Part shown: positions 26,199-34,614 of the stretch, one piece after another
Layout: each line of letters begins with the position of its first letter
Numbering within the stretch: position 1 is the stretch's first letter
DNA from: Acidimicrobiaceae bacterium
GTDB taxonomy: Bacteria > Actinomycetota > Acidimicrobiia > Acidimicrobiales > RAAP-2
NCBI GenBank assembly: GCA_003151235.1
Contig: PLWZ01000091.1
Span: forward strand, 1 to 51,275
Direction: 5' to 3'
Length of the DNA: 51,275 nucleotides
Program-made: the position numbers and the translations under genes
The notes under the pieces: model-generated
The model's input: only the letters and a program-made list of their open reading frames with translations
The model's database searches: none
What the model was told of the DNA's origin: nothing

Positions 26199-27020
26199 TC
26201 AGCCGGCCCGGGGGACCGAGGCGATTGCGGCGTCCGCGAGCGACTCGATGCGGCTTGGCGAGGTCGACTCACCCGATGCGGTCGCGTGCAGGAAGAATTC
26301 GACGTTCCCGGCCGCTCCCCTCAGTGGCGATGCCATGGCCCCCATGATGCCGGTTCCGGCAGCCCCGAGCGACGACGCAACCGAGATCAACGCATCCCGC
26401 CAGACCGCCGGTTCCCGGATGACCCCCTTGCCGCGGGACGCCTCGACCCTGCCCGCCTCGAACTGGGGTTTGACGAGCACGACCAAGTCACCCCCGGCTC
26501 GAACCAGGCTCACCAAAGCGGTGGCCACCGTCCGCAACGAGATGAAGGAGAGATCGGCGGTGAGCACGTCGACGGGGCCTGCATCGCCGAGCACCGCGGG
26601 TTCGGCCGAGCGGATGTTGCAGCCCTCGTGGACCACGACCCGGGGATCCGACCTCAGCCGATCGTCCAGTTGGCCGCGACCGACATCGAGGGCGATCACC
26701 TCCGACGCGCCGCGCTGGAGCAGGCAGTCGACGAACCCGCCGGTGGACGCCCCCGCGTCGAGTGCCCGGAGTCCGGCGACGTCGATGGCGAACCGTGCCA
26801 GTGCTGCGTCCAGCTTCTCCCCGCCCCGAGAGACGAAGCGCGGGGACGGACCGAGCAGCACGATCGGCTCCCCGGCGGCCACCATCCGAGACGCCTTGGT
26901 GGCGACGGTGCCGGCGACGAGCACCTGCCCATCGGAAACTGCGGCCGCAGCCCGCTCTCGTGAGTCGACGAGCCCCCTCCGGACGAGCTCGGCATCGAGC
27001 CGGCGCCGGGGCGGGGTCAG
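26199..27020 (-). CDS. tlyA: TlyA-family rRNA 2'-O-methyltransferase
   Basis: Methylates rRNA 2'-hydroxyls (16S and 23S in mycobacteria). N-terminal S4 domain RRLDAELVRRGLVDSRERA, then the RrmJ-like fold with SAM motif LDAGASTGGFVDCLL and KPQFEAG. The only canonical start is a TTG at 27083, which lies 66 bases inside the upstream gene and adds residues absent from M. tuberculosis TlyA. A CTG at 27020 overlaps the upstream TGA as CTGA and gives 273 residues, matching TlyA of about 268. I use CTG. Predicted to set sensitivity to capreomycin-type drugs in relatives, an inference from family. Confidence 0.9.
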   Translation of the reverse strand: MTPPRRRLDAELVRRGLVDSRERAAAAVSDGQVLVAGTVATKASRMVAAGEPIVLLGPSPRFVSRGGEKLDAALARFAIDVAGLRALDAGASTGGFVDCLLQRGASEVIALDVGRGQLDDRLRSDPRVVVHEGCNIRSAEPAVLGDAGPVDVLTADLSFISLRTVATALVSLVRAGGDLVVLVKPQFEAGRVEASRGKGVIREPAVWRDALISVASSLGAAGTGIMGAMASPLRGAAGNVEFFLHATASGESTSPSRIESLADAAIASVPRAG

Positions 27021-27628
27021 ACGCTTCCCGCGGAGTCGGGCGGCTTGGCGAGCGAAAGGACGCGTTTGGGGCCCGATGCCCAATGCGGGCCGGACCCGTC
27101 CGTGTCCTTCTCTTCGTTCTCCTCCTTGTGCTTCTTCGACCTCTTGCCCTTCGGGCCCTTCTTGCCCCTGCCGTCCTTCTTGTCCTTCTTGTGCTTCTTG
27201 GCCTTCGGATGCCCCACGTCGCCGGTTCCGGCGGCCTGCCCGGGATGGGTGCTCGCAACTTCGGCCCCGCCGGGCCGGTAGCTCAGATCCTCGGGCACCT
27301 CCGCGGCGCGGTTCGGGGTGGATTGGTAGGACTCATCGACCCCGGCAGATCCGACGAGGTCGGAGATCCGCTCCCACAGTTGGTCGAGCGACCCGACCCC
27401 GAACATCTCGAGCTGCTTTGTCACCTCGGACCGCGCCGTCTCGACGAGCTGCTCCCCCATCAGGCGGCCGAACCGGGTCAGCTCCTCGAACTCCGCCCAG
27501 GCGGTCGAACGCTCCTCTTCACCGGGGGCGAGAAGGCCGCGTGCGATCTCTTCGGCGCGTGCGAGGGTGAGTTGGCCGACGGCCGCCCCGGCCTCGAGGT
27601 AGCGCCGCCAGCTCTCGTTGGTGGTCAC
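27017..27628 (-). CDS. Lys-rich hypothetical protein, phasin-like layout
   Basis: 203 residues, not assigned. The N-terminal 95 residues are helical and amphipathic (ARGLLAPGEEERSTAWAEFE, then TARSEVTKQLEMFGVG); residues about 140-176 are a low-complexity Lys/Gly/Glu tail (KKHKKDKKDG, KGKRSKKHKEE). The layout resembles PhaF/phasin proteins: a granule- or helix-binding part and a nucleic-acid-binding tail; but no PHA genes are nearby. GTG start at 27628; the TGA overlaps the tlyA CTG. Coupled to tlyA, it could also serve in rRNA handling. The function is open. Confidence 0.75.
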   Translation of the reverse strand: MTTNESWRRYLEAGAAVGQLTLARAEEIARGLLAPGEEERSTAWAEFEELTRFGRLMGEQLVETARSEVTKQLEMFGVGSLDQLWERISDLVGSAGVDESYQSTPNRAAEVPEDLSYRPGGAEVASTHPGQAAGTGDVGHPKAKKHKKDKKDGRGKKGPKGKRSKKHKEENEEKDTDGSGPHWASGPKRVLSLAKPPDSAGSV

Positions 27629-27655
27629 CGCACCACCGTACTGTTCGCTTGATTC

Positions 27656-28456
27656 TCAATCCGCCTTGGCGTTCTTCGCTGCCTGGTCAACCAGGTCCGA
27701 GAGGTCAGAGGCGGCGTAGTCGGCCGGCGGGTCGACGGGGTCCCCTTGGGCGGTCACCCCCGAATACACCAGCGCGAAGGGGGCGCCGAGGGCCCGGGCG
27801 AGCAGCCCGTCGGTCGACGGCCGGTCCCCGACGACCAATGTGGCGTCGGGGTGGTGCGCCCGGATCAGGTCGATCATCGGCTGGTACGGCTTCCCGGCGA
27901 CCTGGGCGACTTTGCCCGACGCGGTGACGACGTATGCCAGGAGGGCGCCCGCCCCCGGCATGAGGCCCTGGGGCGTCGGGTGGGTCGGGTCGTCGTTCGT
28001 GCCGATGAGCCGGGCACCGGCCCGGACGGCACCGGACGCCTGGGCGAGACGGTCGAAGGTGATGTCGTGGGTCCATCCGACCACGACCGCGTCGACCGGT
28101 GCGGTGTCCACGAGGCGGGCGCCGCGGGCGAGGAGCGCCTCGCGGGCGCCGCCGTCGGCGAGAGCGAGGACCGTTTCCCCGGGCCTGACCATCGACGCAG
28201 CCGCCTGGGCCGAGGTGATCAGGTCGGCCGGTCCGGCCGTGATCCCGGCTCTGCGCATCCGTTCGATCAGCTCGTCGATCGTCGGAGCGGAATTGTTGGT
28301 GGCGAACACGACGGTCACGCCCGCGTCCCGCAGCCGGGCGACAGCCTGGGTCACCCCGGTGATGGCTTCGCCGGTCAGCCACACCACGCCGTCGAGGTCG
28401 AGGATCCAGGTTCCCTCGAGCGGCGGAGCGGGGGGCGTCGGATCAGGTCGCTCCAT
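27656..28456 (-). CDS. HAD-IIA hydrolase, NagD-like
   Basis: A haloacid-dehalogenase-type phosphatase. Motif I DLDGVVW (nucleophile Asp20, acid Asp22), motif II TNNSAPT, and motif IV VGDRPSTDG are clear. It has the C2-cap between (residues about 80-195) expected of the NagD/4-nitrophenylphosphatase group. ATG 28456 gives 266 residues; the open frame upstream to 28873 is antisense to another gene and rejected. Placed at the head of the HAD-unknown-tlyA-nadK-recN run, with a 27-base gap to the next gene. Substrate unknown (nucleotides or phosphoglycolate are possible). Confidence 0.88.
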   Translation of the reverse strand: MERPDPTPPAPPLEGTWILDLDGVVWLTGEAITGVTQAVARLRDAGVTVVFATNNSAPTIDELIERMRRAGITAGPADLITSAQAAASMVRPGETVLALADGGAREALLARGARLVDTAPVDAVVVGWTHDITFDRLAQASGAVRAGARLIGTNDDPTHPTPQGLMPGAGALLAYVVTASGKVAQVAGKPYQPMIDLIRAHHPDATLVVGDRPSTDGLLARALGAPFALVYSGVTAQGDPVDPPADYAASDLSDLVDQAAKNAKAD

Positions 28457-28535
28457 GGGCTCACCATCGTCCCTCTCGAACCGCCCGTCCAGCCCGCGTT
28501 TTTCGTTCCCCACCACTACGGTGTCGCCCGTGGCG

Positions 28536-28883
28536 ATGTTCGAGATCGAGTCCGGGGAGCTGCTCCTCCGACTCAGCTGGGTCGAGAAGATGGAGGCGGC
28601 GCACGGCGACGTGCGGGTCCCGCTCACCTCGGTGGCGGCGGTCCGAGCGGTTGTCACAGCGTGGCCCGAGCTAAGGGGCGTCCGGTCGCCCGGCACCGGC
28701 ATCCCGAACGTGATCGCCGTCGGCACCCGGCGGGGTCGATTCGGCAAGGACTTCGCAGTCGTCCACGGCAAGGGCCCGGCCGTCGTGGTCGAGCTCGAGG
28801 GGGCGAAGTACGAGCGGCTGATCGTGACGGTCGAAGATGCGGACGGCACGGCGGCAACGATCCGCGGCAACATCCACCGATGA
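28536..28883 (+). CDS. Small PH-domain-like protein
   Basis: A 115-residue protein with alternating strands: FEIESGELLLRLSWVEKMEA, VPLTSVAAV, GTGIPNVIAVGTRRG and AVVVELEGAKYERLIVTVED. This all-beta pattern ending in one helix is like the bacterial PH (pleckstrin homology-like) family common in Actinobacteria; the assignment is by pattern only. ATG 28536 is used; GTG 28530 is two codons upstream. It diverges from the HAD gene, with about 79 bases between starts. No membrane segment. Confidence 0.65.
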   Translation: MFEIESGELLLRLSWVEKMEAAHGDVRVPLTSVAAVRAVVTAWPELRGVRSPGTGIPNVIAVGTRRGRFGKDFAVVHGKGPAVVVELEGAKYERLIVTVEDADGTAATIRGNIHR

Positions 28884-28919
28884 CGGCAGGGCGATGCCAG
28901 GAATGATCGCTAGGCGGAC

Positions 28920-30002
28920 ATGGCTCGACTGAGCTTTGAAGGGGTGACGAAGCGTTTCGACGGCGTCGTCGCGGTCGACAACCTCGACCTCGAGGTCAAC
29001 GACGGCGAACTCATGGTGCTCCTCGGCCCGTCGGGCTGCGGCAAGACCACCGCGCTGCGGATGGTGGCGGGGCTCGAGGATGTGACGTCGGGGAACATCC
29101 ACATCGGCGACAAGGTCGTGACCGACGTCGAGCCGAAGGATCGCGACGTCGCCATGGTCTTCCAGTCCTACGCGCTCTATCCGCACCTGACTGTCGGCAA
29201 GAACATCGAGTTCCCGTTGCGGCAGCGCAAGGTCGAGAAGGCCGAGCGCGAGCGCCTCGTGGTCGAGACCGCGGCCACGCTCGGACTGAGCGCCCTGCTC
29301 GATCGCCGGCCGGGCCAACTCTCGGGCGGGCAGCGCCAGCGGGTCGCGCTGGCCCGGGCCATCGTTCGCTCCCCCCAGGCGTTCCTCATGGACGAGCCGC
29401 TCTCCAACCTCGACGCGACCCTGCGCACCCAGACACGGGCCGACATCGTGACCCTGCAGGACCGGCTCGGGACGACGACGCTGTACGTCACCCACGACCA
29501 GGTCGAGGCGATGACGATGGGCGACCGGATCGCCGTCATGAGCGCGGGCGTCCTCCAGCAGGTGGCGGCGCCCCAGGAGATCTACGAGACGCCGGCCAAC
29601 GTGTTCGTCGCCGGGTTCATCGGCAGCCCCGGCATGAACCTGCTGAAGGGGAAGCTCGACCCGACCGTCGGGGCCCGCGTCGTTCGGATCGAGACGGGGT
29701 CGGTGCCGGTGCCTGCGAGGGTGGCGTCCAACCGAGCCGATGACGTCGTCGTCGGCTGCCGCCCCGAGGCGCTGTCGATCGACCCGGAGGGAACCTTCGG
29801 TGCCAAGGTCAGCATCGTCGAGCTCTTGGGCTCCGAGGTCCACGTCGTCTGTCGCGTCGGCGAGACCCGGATCGTGGTCCGCCAGGAGGTGAGCCGGGGC
29901 CGGCCGAACATCGGCGACGAGATCATGTTGCGGGCCGACCCCGACGGGGTCCACCTCTTCGACGCGGCCACCGAGAAGCGCATGGCGGTGTCGGGGCTCT
30001 GA
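28920..30002 (+). CDS. ABC transporter ATPase, MalK/UgpC type
   Basis: Energises an importer, probably for sugar or polyol. Walker A GPSGCGKTT is at 36-44, Q-loop MVFQSYALYPHLTV follows, then LSGGQRQRVALARA and Walker B LMDEPLSNLD; the H-loop is VTHDQVEAMTMGDR. The C-terminal 120 residues form the OB/TOBE fold regulatory domain of the MalK group. 360 residues is normal. No permease or binding protein is in the window, so the ATPase may serve several importers, as MsiK does in Streptomyces (family knowledge). The start is 36 bases after the PH-like gene. Confidence 0.92.
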   Translation: MARLSFEGVTKRFDGVVAVDNLDLEVNDGELMVLLGPSGCGKTTALRMVAGLEDVTSGNIHIGDKVVTDVEPKDRDVAMVFQSYALYPHLTVGKNIEFPLRQRKVEKAERERLVVETAATLGLSALLDRRPGQLSGGQRQRVALARAIVRSPQAFLMDEPLSNLDATLRTQTRADIVTLQDRLGTTTLYVTHDQVEAMTMGDRIAVMSAGVLQQVAAPQEIYETPANVFVAGFIGSPGMNLLKGKLDPTVGARVVRIETGSVPVPARVASNRADDVVVGCRPEALSIDPEGTFGAKVSIVELLGSEVHVVCRVGETRIVVRQEVSRGRPNIGDEIMLRADPDGVHLFDAATEKRMAVSGL

Positions 30003-30853
30003 GCCCCGCCTCATCTCGCCACGGCTCGGCGCCGCGGAGCCAGCCCGACTCGAACGCGCCGGAGCGCCGGCGTTGGAACGACCCGGCATGGATATCGGTC
30101 TGGCTGCGACGCCAGCGCGTGACCGAGGCGGCGGCCGATCACGTGGTGGCGCATCTGGGTCCCGGGCCGGGCGAGCGGGTCCTCGACGTCGGGTGCGGGA
30201 GCGGCGGGCTGGCGATCCGGATTGCCGAGCTGGTCGGCCCGAGCGGTGCCGTCCTTGGGGCCGACATCTCGGAGCGCCTGGTTGAGCTCGCGCGCGACCG
30301 GGCTGCGGACGCGCGATGCGAGAACGCGACGTTCGCGCTCGCCGACGCGCAGGTCGACACGCTCGGGACCGAACCCTTCGACGCCGTCGCTAGCCAGTTC
30401 GGCGTGATGTTCTTCGATGAGCCGACGGTCGCGTTCGCCAACCTGGCCAGTCACGTGAGGCCGGGCGGACGCCTGGCGTTCTCGTGCTGGCAGCACATGG
30501 CGGACAACCCCTGGTTCAGCGGTGCGGTCCTGGCCCGTTTCGTCGGCCCGGCACCCGAGCCCGCTCCGGGCAAGAGCAGGACCGGGCCGTTCTCGCTGGC
30601 CGACCCGGAACGGGTGAGCACCCTGTTGGGGTCGGCCGGGTGGTCGGAGGTCGAACGGACCCCGTACGAGCTGACCGTGACGGTGCCCAGCCAGGCGATC
30701 GTCGACGACCACGAGCTCGACGGGCTCGGGCTCTCCGGCCCCGACCTCGACGAAGCGGGAGAAGCACTGCGCCAGCACGTGGCGCGTTTTGACCGGGGAA
30801 ACGGGTCCTTCGCGGTCCCACTGGCCTTTCAGGTGTTCACCGCACGGGTGTGA
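29999..30853 (+). CDS. SAM-dependent methyltransferase
   Basis: A class I methyltransferase of unknown substrate. Motif I is VLDVGCGSGGLAIRIAE; post-I residues include GADISERLVELAR; FDAVASQFGVMFF and RPGGRLAFSCW follow. This is the UbiE/type 11 group. The first canonical start is GTG 30119 (VTEAAADHVV), but the conserved RRWNDPAWISVWLRRQR segment, usual before this fold, lies upstream in frame. No ATG/GTG/TTG occurs before it. The start chosen, CTG at 29999, overlaps the TGA of the ABC gene as CTGA. The shorter form from 30119 (244 residues) remains possible. Confidence 0.82.
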   Translation: MSPASSRHGSAPRSQPDSNAPERRRWNDPAWISVWLRRQRVTEAAADHVVAHLGPGPGERVLDVGCGSGGLAIRIAELVGPSGAVLGADISERLVELARDRAADARCENATFALADAQVDTLGTEPFDAVASQFGVMFFDEPTVAFANLASHVRPGGRLAFSCWQHMADNPWFSGAVLARFVGPAPEPAPGKSRTGPFSLADPERVSTLLGSAGWSEVERTPYELTVTVPSQAIVDDHELDGLGLSGPDLDEAGEALRQHVARFDRGNGSFAVPLAFQVFTARV

Positions 30854-30865
30854 CGCGACGTCACA
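30849..30865. promoter_or_regulatory. Inverted repeat TGTGACG-CGA-CGTCACA
   Basis: A perfect 7-bp inverted repeat with a 3-base spacer, overlapping the methyltransferase stop codon and 179 bases upstream of the BTAD regulator ATG. The outer bases TGTGA and TCACA are the CRP half sites, but the spacing is 7 rather than 6, so it is a poor CRP site. A nearby perfect palindrome GGTCGCGACC is at 30871-30880. Confidence 0.4.
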
Positions 30866-31043
30866 AAGGCGGTCGCGACCAGCCAAAACGCCGTGCGGCA
30901 TGCCCCAGAATTGGAACTACCGGCAAGTAGGATGCTCTCACCAGGGATAACTGGCTCCGCCCGCCCGAACCCCTCGGTCTGACGGGACCAGCCGTGGGCG
31001 CGCGGCCCTGCGTCGCGCCGCCACGACCTGCGACCTTTGGACC

Positions 31044-34000
31044 ATGAGACGGGGCGTGGGAAGAACAGACTTGCCCTCGGACGCCGAATGGCAGCAAGAG
31101 CGGTCGCCCGACGGCGAGCGGCTCGAAGACGCGCACGGCCTCGCCCCGCTCCCCCCGGCGCGGAGCGTCGCCGCGGCGCCCGGGCGAGACCGTGTCGAGC
31201 CCAGGATCGAGCCGGCCGGGGGCCTGGTGGCCCGGAACCGGGAGCTCGCGCACCTGGACCACATCTTGTGGAAAGCCCGCGCCGGGTCGAGCAGCGCGGT
31301 GGTGCTCCGCGGCGAGCCGGGCGTCGGCAAGAGCGCGCTGATCGAGGCTACCGTCGCTCGCGCGACCGACTTCGGTGTCGTGCGTTTGCGCGGCACCGCG
31401 CTCGACGCGCGATCGCCGTTGCCCAAGGAATGGCCCCAACCGGTCCTCGAGCTGCTCAACCAGGTGCAGGCCCCGCTGCCAAGCACGGTCGGCGGGGCCG
31501 GCCCGCAGGATCTGACCCCGGCCCAGACTGCATCCGCCTTGGTGGCGGCCACCCGGGCGGTGCGCACCCTCTACGACCAGGTGCAGGCCCCTCTGCTCAT
31601 CGCGGTCGACGACTGTCATCTCATGCCGCCGTGGTTCGCCGATGTGCTGAGCCAAGCGGTCACCGGCCCGTTGGCCGAGCTCCCGGTCGCGTTGGTCCTG
31701 GCCTGGCGTGACACCCCCCACATGCTGTCGCCGGAGTTGTCCGCCCAGATTCCCGAGCACCGTTTGGAGGGCCTGAACCACCAACAGGCCGCGACCCTCC
31801 TCCAGCAGCAGTTCGGCGAGCTGCCGACCGAGAACGTCATGGCCGCGCTCGTAGCGTCGACCGGAGGGAACCCGAGTGCGCTGCTCGACGTGTACAGCCG
31901 CCTGGGCGAAGAGCAGCTGAACGGCTGGCGGCCGCTCCCCGAGCCACTCCCCCTCGGCCAGGCCCTGGTCGGCGCCTTCGCGCAGCGGCTGACCGGATTC
32001 GGCGAGGACATCCGTTACGCACTGGCCGCGTCGTCGGCGGGCCGACTCCCGGTCAGCGTGCTCGAGGCCGCGCTCGAAGACCTCGGGCTAAGCATCGACG
32101 TCCTCCGGCCGGCCCAGAAGGCCGGCATCGTCGTCCTGCGGGGCGAACGCCTGGACTTCGCCCACCCCCTGGTGCGGATCAGCTCGTTCTGGTCGGTGCC
32201 GAAGGAGCTCCGCTCCCGCGCCCACGCGGCGATCGCGCGCGCCTTTGCCACCAGAGGTCAGGTCGAGCGGAGCGCCTTCCACGCCGCCCAGCACACGGTT
32301 CGTCGGGACGAGACGGTGGCCCGGCTGTTCACCCAGAGCGCCCGCATCGCACTCGACCGTGGCGAATCGACCGCCGCGGCCGGATACGAGGAGATCGCGG
32401 CGGACTTCGGTCCGACCGACGAGGCCAGCGCGCGACACCTCGCCCGGGCCGCGGCGCTCTGGATGAGCGTCGGCGAACTCGGCCGGGCGAAGGTCTGCGT
32501 TGAGCGGGCCGGCGACTTCTCGGTCTCTGACCGGGTGGCGTGCGAGATCGCCTACCAGCGCGCCCGCACCCGCATGGCCGTCGACCTGTCGCCCTCGGTC
32601 GCCCAGGAGATGCGGGCCGCAGCGGCCAAATGTGAAGCCGACACCCCGTATCGGGCCGTCTTGATGCTGGTCGACGCCGTGGCCTGCCAGGTGCTCGGCG
32701 GGTGCTCGGACGACTCGGCCGAGATCGCGCAGCGCGCCGTCCGCATCGCCCGCACCGTGAGCAGCCACGCCGAGGCACTCGCGGCGGCGGCGCTCGGGGC
32801 GGCCAACGTCTTTGAGGGCAACCCGAGCTCGCGCACCGACATCGACCTCATCGCGGTGACCTCCCTCCTCATCGGCCAGACCCAGGAGTTCGCGGCCTCC
32901 CCGCAGCTCGCGCTCGTGATCGGCGACAGCCTGGTCCACCAGGGCCACGGGGAACACGCACTGCGGTGGGCGCAGTGGATCGAGGATTGCGCGGACACCG
33001 TCGGCGACCGCGCGCTCGTCGCGGTCCCCTCGCTCATCCGCTCCACCGTGTCGATCGGCCACGGCGACCTCACCGAGGCTGCGCGTGACGCCGGAGCGGC
33101 GGCGGAGCTGGCCGGCCGGTGCGAGCAGCACACCCTGGCCGCTCGGGCGTTCGGGATCCTGGCCGAGGTCGACGCCGCCCATGGCTCCTACGACAGCGCC
33201 TTTGAGATCGCGGCGCGGCTGTTCGGCCTCAACGGGGAGGTGGGTCGGGCCGCCCGCGTCCAGACCCTCACGATGCTGGCCAACCTCGAGCTCCAACGCG
33301 GCCGGGCCTCCTCCGCGTTCGCATGGCTGGGCGCGGCCGACGACGACGGGGTGCCCCAGGTCGGCCAGCAGGCCGCGAGCCCCCACCACGACACGGTCCG
33401 GGCCGCCTTCGCTCCGGCGGCCGCTGAGATCATGTTGCTCGGCCGTCGGCGCAGCCAGGCCTCCGCTCTCCTCACCGTTGTCGATCGCGCCCACAGCGCC
33501 GGCGCGGTGCGGCCCGGCTGGGCCGAGTGGGTCGGCGCCATCGCGACCGACGACATCGACGACGCGAGCGAGCTCTTGAGCAACGCCCGCGATGCCATGG
33601 TGGGCCAGCCGCTGCTCGCGGCGCGCGTCGAGCTGTGCTGGGGCGTCCTGCTCTCGGAGGCCGGCCGGACCGAGGAGGCGCAGGAGCGGCTCGGGGCCGC
33701 GCTGACAACGTTCGACCGGCTCGGGGCCCAGGGTTGGATCGCCCTCACCCAACGCGAGCTCGCCCTCGTCCCCTCGGGCGGCGAGTACCGCGACCTGCTT
33801 GCCTATGAGACCGCGACACTGCAGGCCGCCCCCCCGGACCACTCGATGGTGGTGACGACCCCGACCTCCCACGTCGACCACCCGCCGTGGGAGATCAACC
33901 TGCTCGGCTCGTTCTCGGTTCGCCGCTACGGCGAACCGGTGTCGCTCCCCCTGTCCCTGGCCGCGCAGGGGCTGAAGATCGTCGCCCTCAACGAGAAGCT

Positions 34001-34607
34001 GCCGGTCGAGGAGCTGGTCGAGCTGCTGTGGCCGGACGCGGGGCCGGGCGTCGGCTCCCGGCGCCTCCGCAACGTGCTCTGGCGGGTCCGCGCCGCGAGC
34101 GGCGACCTGCTCGAGCGGGACGGCAACTTCATCCGGCTGGCCGACGACGCCGTCACCGACGTGACCCAGTTCCGCCAGCTGGCCGAGGAGGCCATCCGCC
34201 GCGACACCCCGCCTGCGGAGGCCAGCCGGCTGGCCCGTGACGCGCTCTTGCTCTACCGGGGCGAGCTGCTACCGGGTGACCGCTACGCCGACTGGGCGGC
34301 CGGGTACCGGGAGTCCTTCGCGCGCCTGCACATCCAGCTGCTCGACCTGCTCTTGGAAGAGGCCGTCTCCCACGAGCACCTCCAAGAGGCCCTGGCGTTG
34401 TTGGACCGGCTCATCGAGGCCGACCCGTACGAGGAGAACCACTACCTGCGGGCGGCCGAGCTGCTCGCGAACTCGGGCAACCGCAGGCGGGCATTGTCGA
34501 TGCTCGAACGGGCCGAGCGGATGCTGGCTGATCTCGGTGTCCCGCCGTCGCGTGGGCTGATGCGGGCGCGGGCGGCGCTCGCCGACGGCGAGCCGGAGTC
34601 CGACTAA
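31044..34607 (+). CDS. Large AAA ATPase regulator with C-terminal winged helix and BTAD
   Basis: A 1187-residue transcription factor. After a disordered N-terminus (1-60) comes an ATPase of the STAND/AAA type: Walker A GEPGVGKSA at 90-98, Walker B LLIAVDD at 184-190. Residues about 370-930 are helical repeats (TPR-like). The C-terminus from about 948 is an OmpR-type winged helix (INLLGSFSVRRYGEPV; LVELLWPD; NVLWRVR) followed by a BTAD domain (1045-1180). This is the reverse order of AfsR/SARP, where DNA binding is N-terminal. The target and inducer are unknown. Its convergent neighbour is the exopolysaccharide locus, so it may control it (inference). The ATG at 31044 is unremarkable. Confidence 0.9.
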   Translation: MRRGVGRTDLPSDAEWQQERSPDGERLEDAHGLAPLPPARSVAAAPGRDRVEPRIEPAGGLVARNRELAHLDHILWKARAGSSSAVVLRGEPGVGKSALIEATVARATDFGVVRLRGTALDARSPLPKEWPQPVLELLNQVQAPLPSTVGGAGPQDLTPAQTASALVAATRAVRTLYDQVQAPLLIAVDDCHLMPPWFADVLSQAVTGPLAELPVALVLAWRDTPHMLSPELSAQIPEHRLEGLNHQQAATLLQQQFGELPTENVMAALVASTGGNPSALLDVYSRLGEEQLNGWRPLPEPLPLGQALVGAFAQRLTGFGEDIRYALAASSAGRLPVSVLEAALEDLGLSIDVLRPAQKAGIVVLRGERLDFAHPLVRISSFWSVPKELRSRAHAAIARAFATRGQVERSAFHAAQHTVRRDETVARLFTQSARIALDRGESTAAAGYEEIAADFGPTDEASARHLARAAALWMSVGELGRAKVCVERAGDFSVSDRVACEIAYQRARTRMAVDLSPSVAQEMRAAAAKCEADTPYRAVLMLVDAVACQVLGGCSDDSAEIAQRAVRIARTVSSHAEALAAAALGAANVFEGNPSSRTDIDLIAVTSLLIGQTQEFAASPQLALVIGDSLVHQGHGEHALRWAQWIEDCADTVGDRALVAVPSLIRSTVSIGHGDLTEAARDAGAAAELAGRCEQHTLAARAFGILAEVDAAHGSYDSAFEIAARLFGLNGEVGRAARVQTLTMLANLELQRGRASSAFAWLGAADDDGVPQVGQQAASPHHDTVRAAFAPAAAEIMLLGRRRSQASALLTVVDRAHSAGAVRPGWAEWVGAIATDDIDDASELLSNARDAMVGQPLLAARVELCWGVLLSEAGRTEEAQERLGAALTTFDRLGAQGWIALTQRELALVPSGGEYRDLLAYETATLQAAPPDHSMVVTTPTSHVDHPPWEINLLGSFSVRRYGEPVSLPLSLAAQGLKIVALNEKLPVEELVELLWPDAGPGVGSRRLRNVLWRVRAASGDLLERDGNFIRLADDAVTDVTQFRQLAEEAIRRDTPPAEASRLARDALLLYRGELLPGDRYADWAAGYRESFARLHIQLLDLLLEEAVSHEHLQEALALLDRLIEADPYEENHYLRAAELLANSGNRRRALSMLERAERMLADLGVPPSRGLMRARAALADGEPESD

Positions 34608-34614
34608 CCGAGGT

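Noticed and set aside
25642..27570. Plus-strand open frame of 642 codons
   Set aside because: It is antisense to nadK, tlyA and the Lys-rich gene. The Ser/Arg/Pro-rich composition is that of a shadow.
30928..30933. TAGGAT as the -10 box of the BTAD regulator gene
   Set aside because: No acceptable -35 lies 16-18 bases upstream; too weak to annotate.
32088..33881. Minus-strand open frame of 597 codons
   Set aside because: It is antisense to the BTAD regulator; Gly/Arg/His/Asp-rich with no domain.
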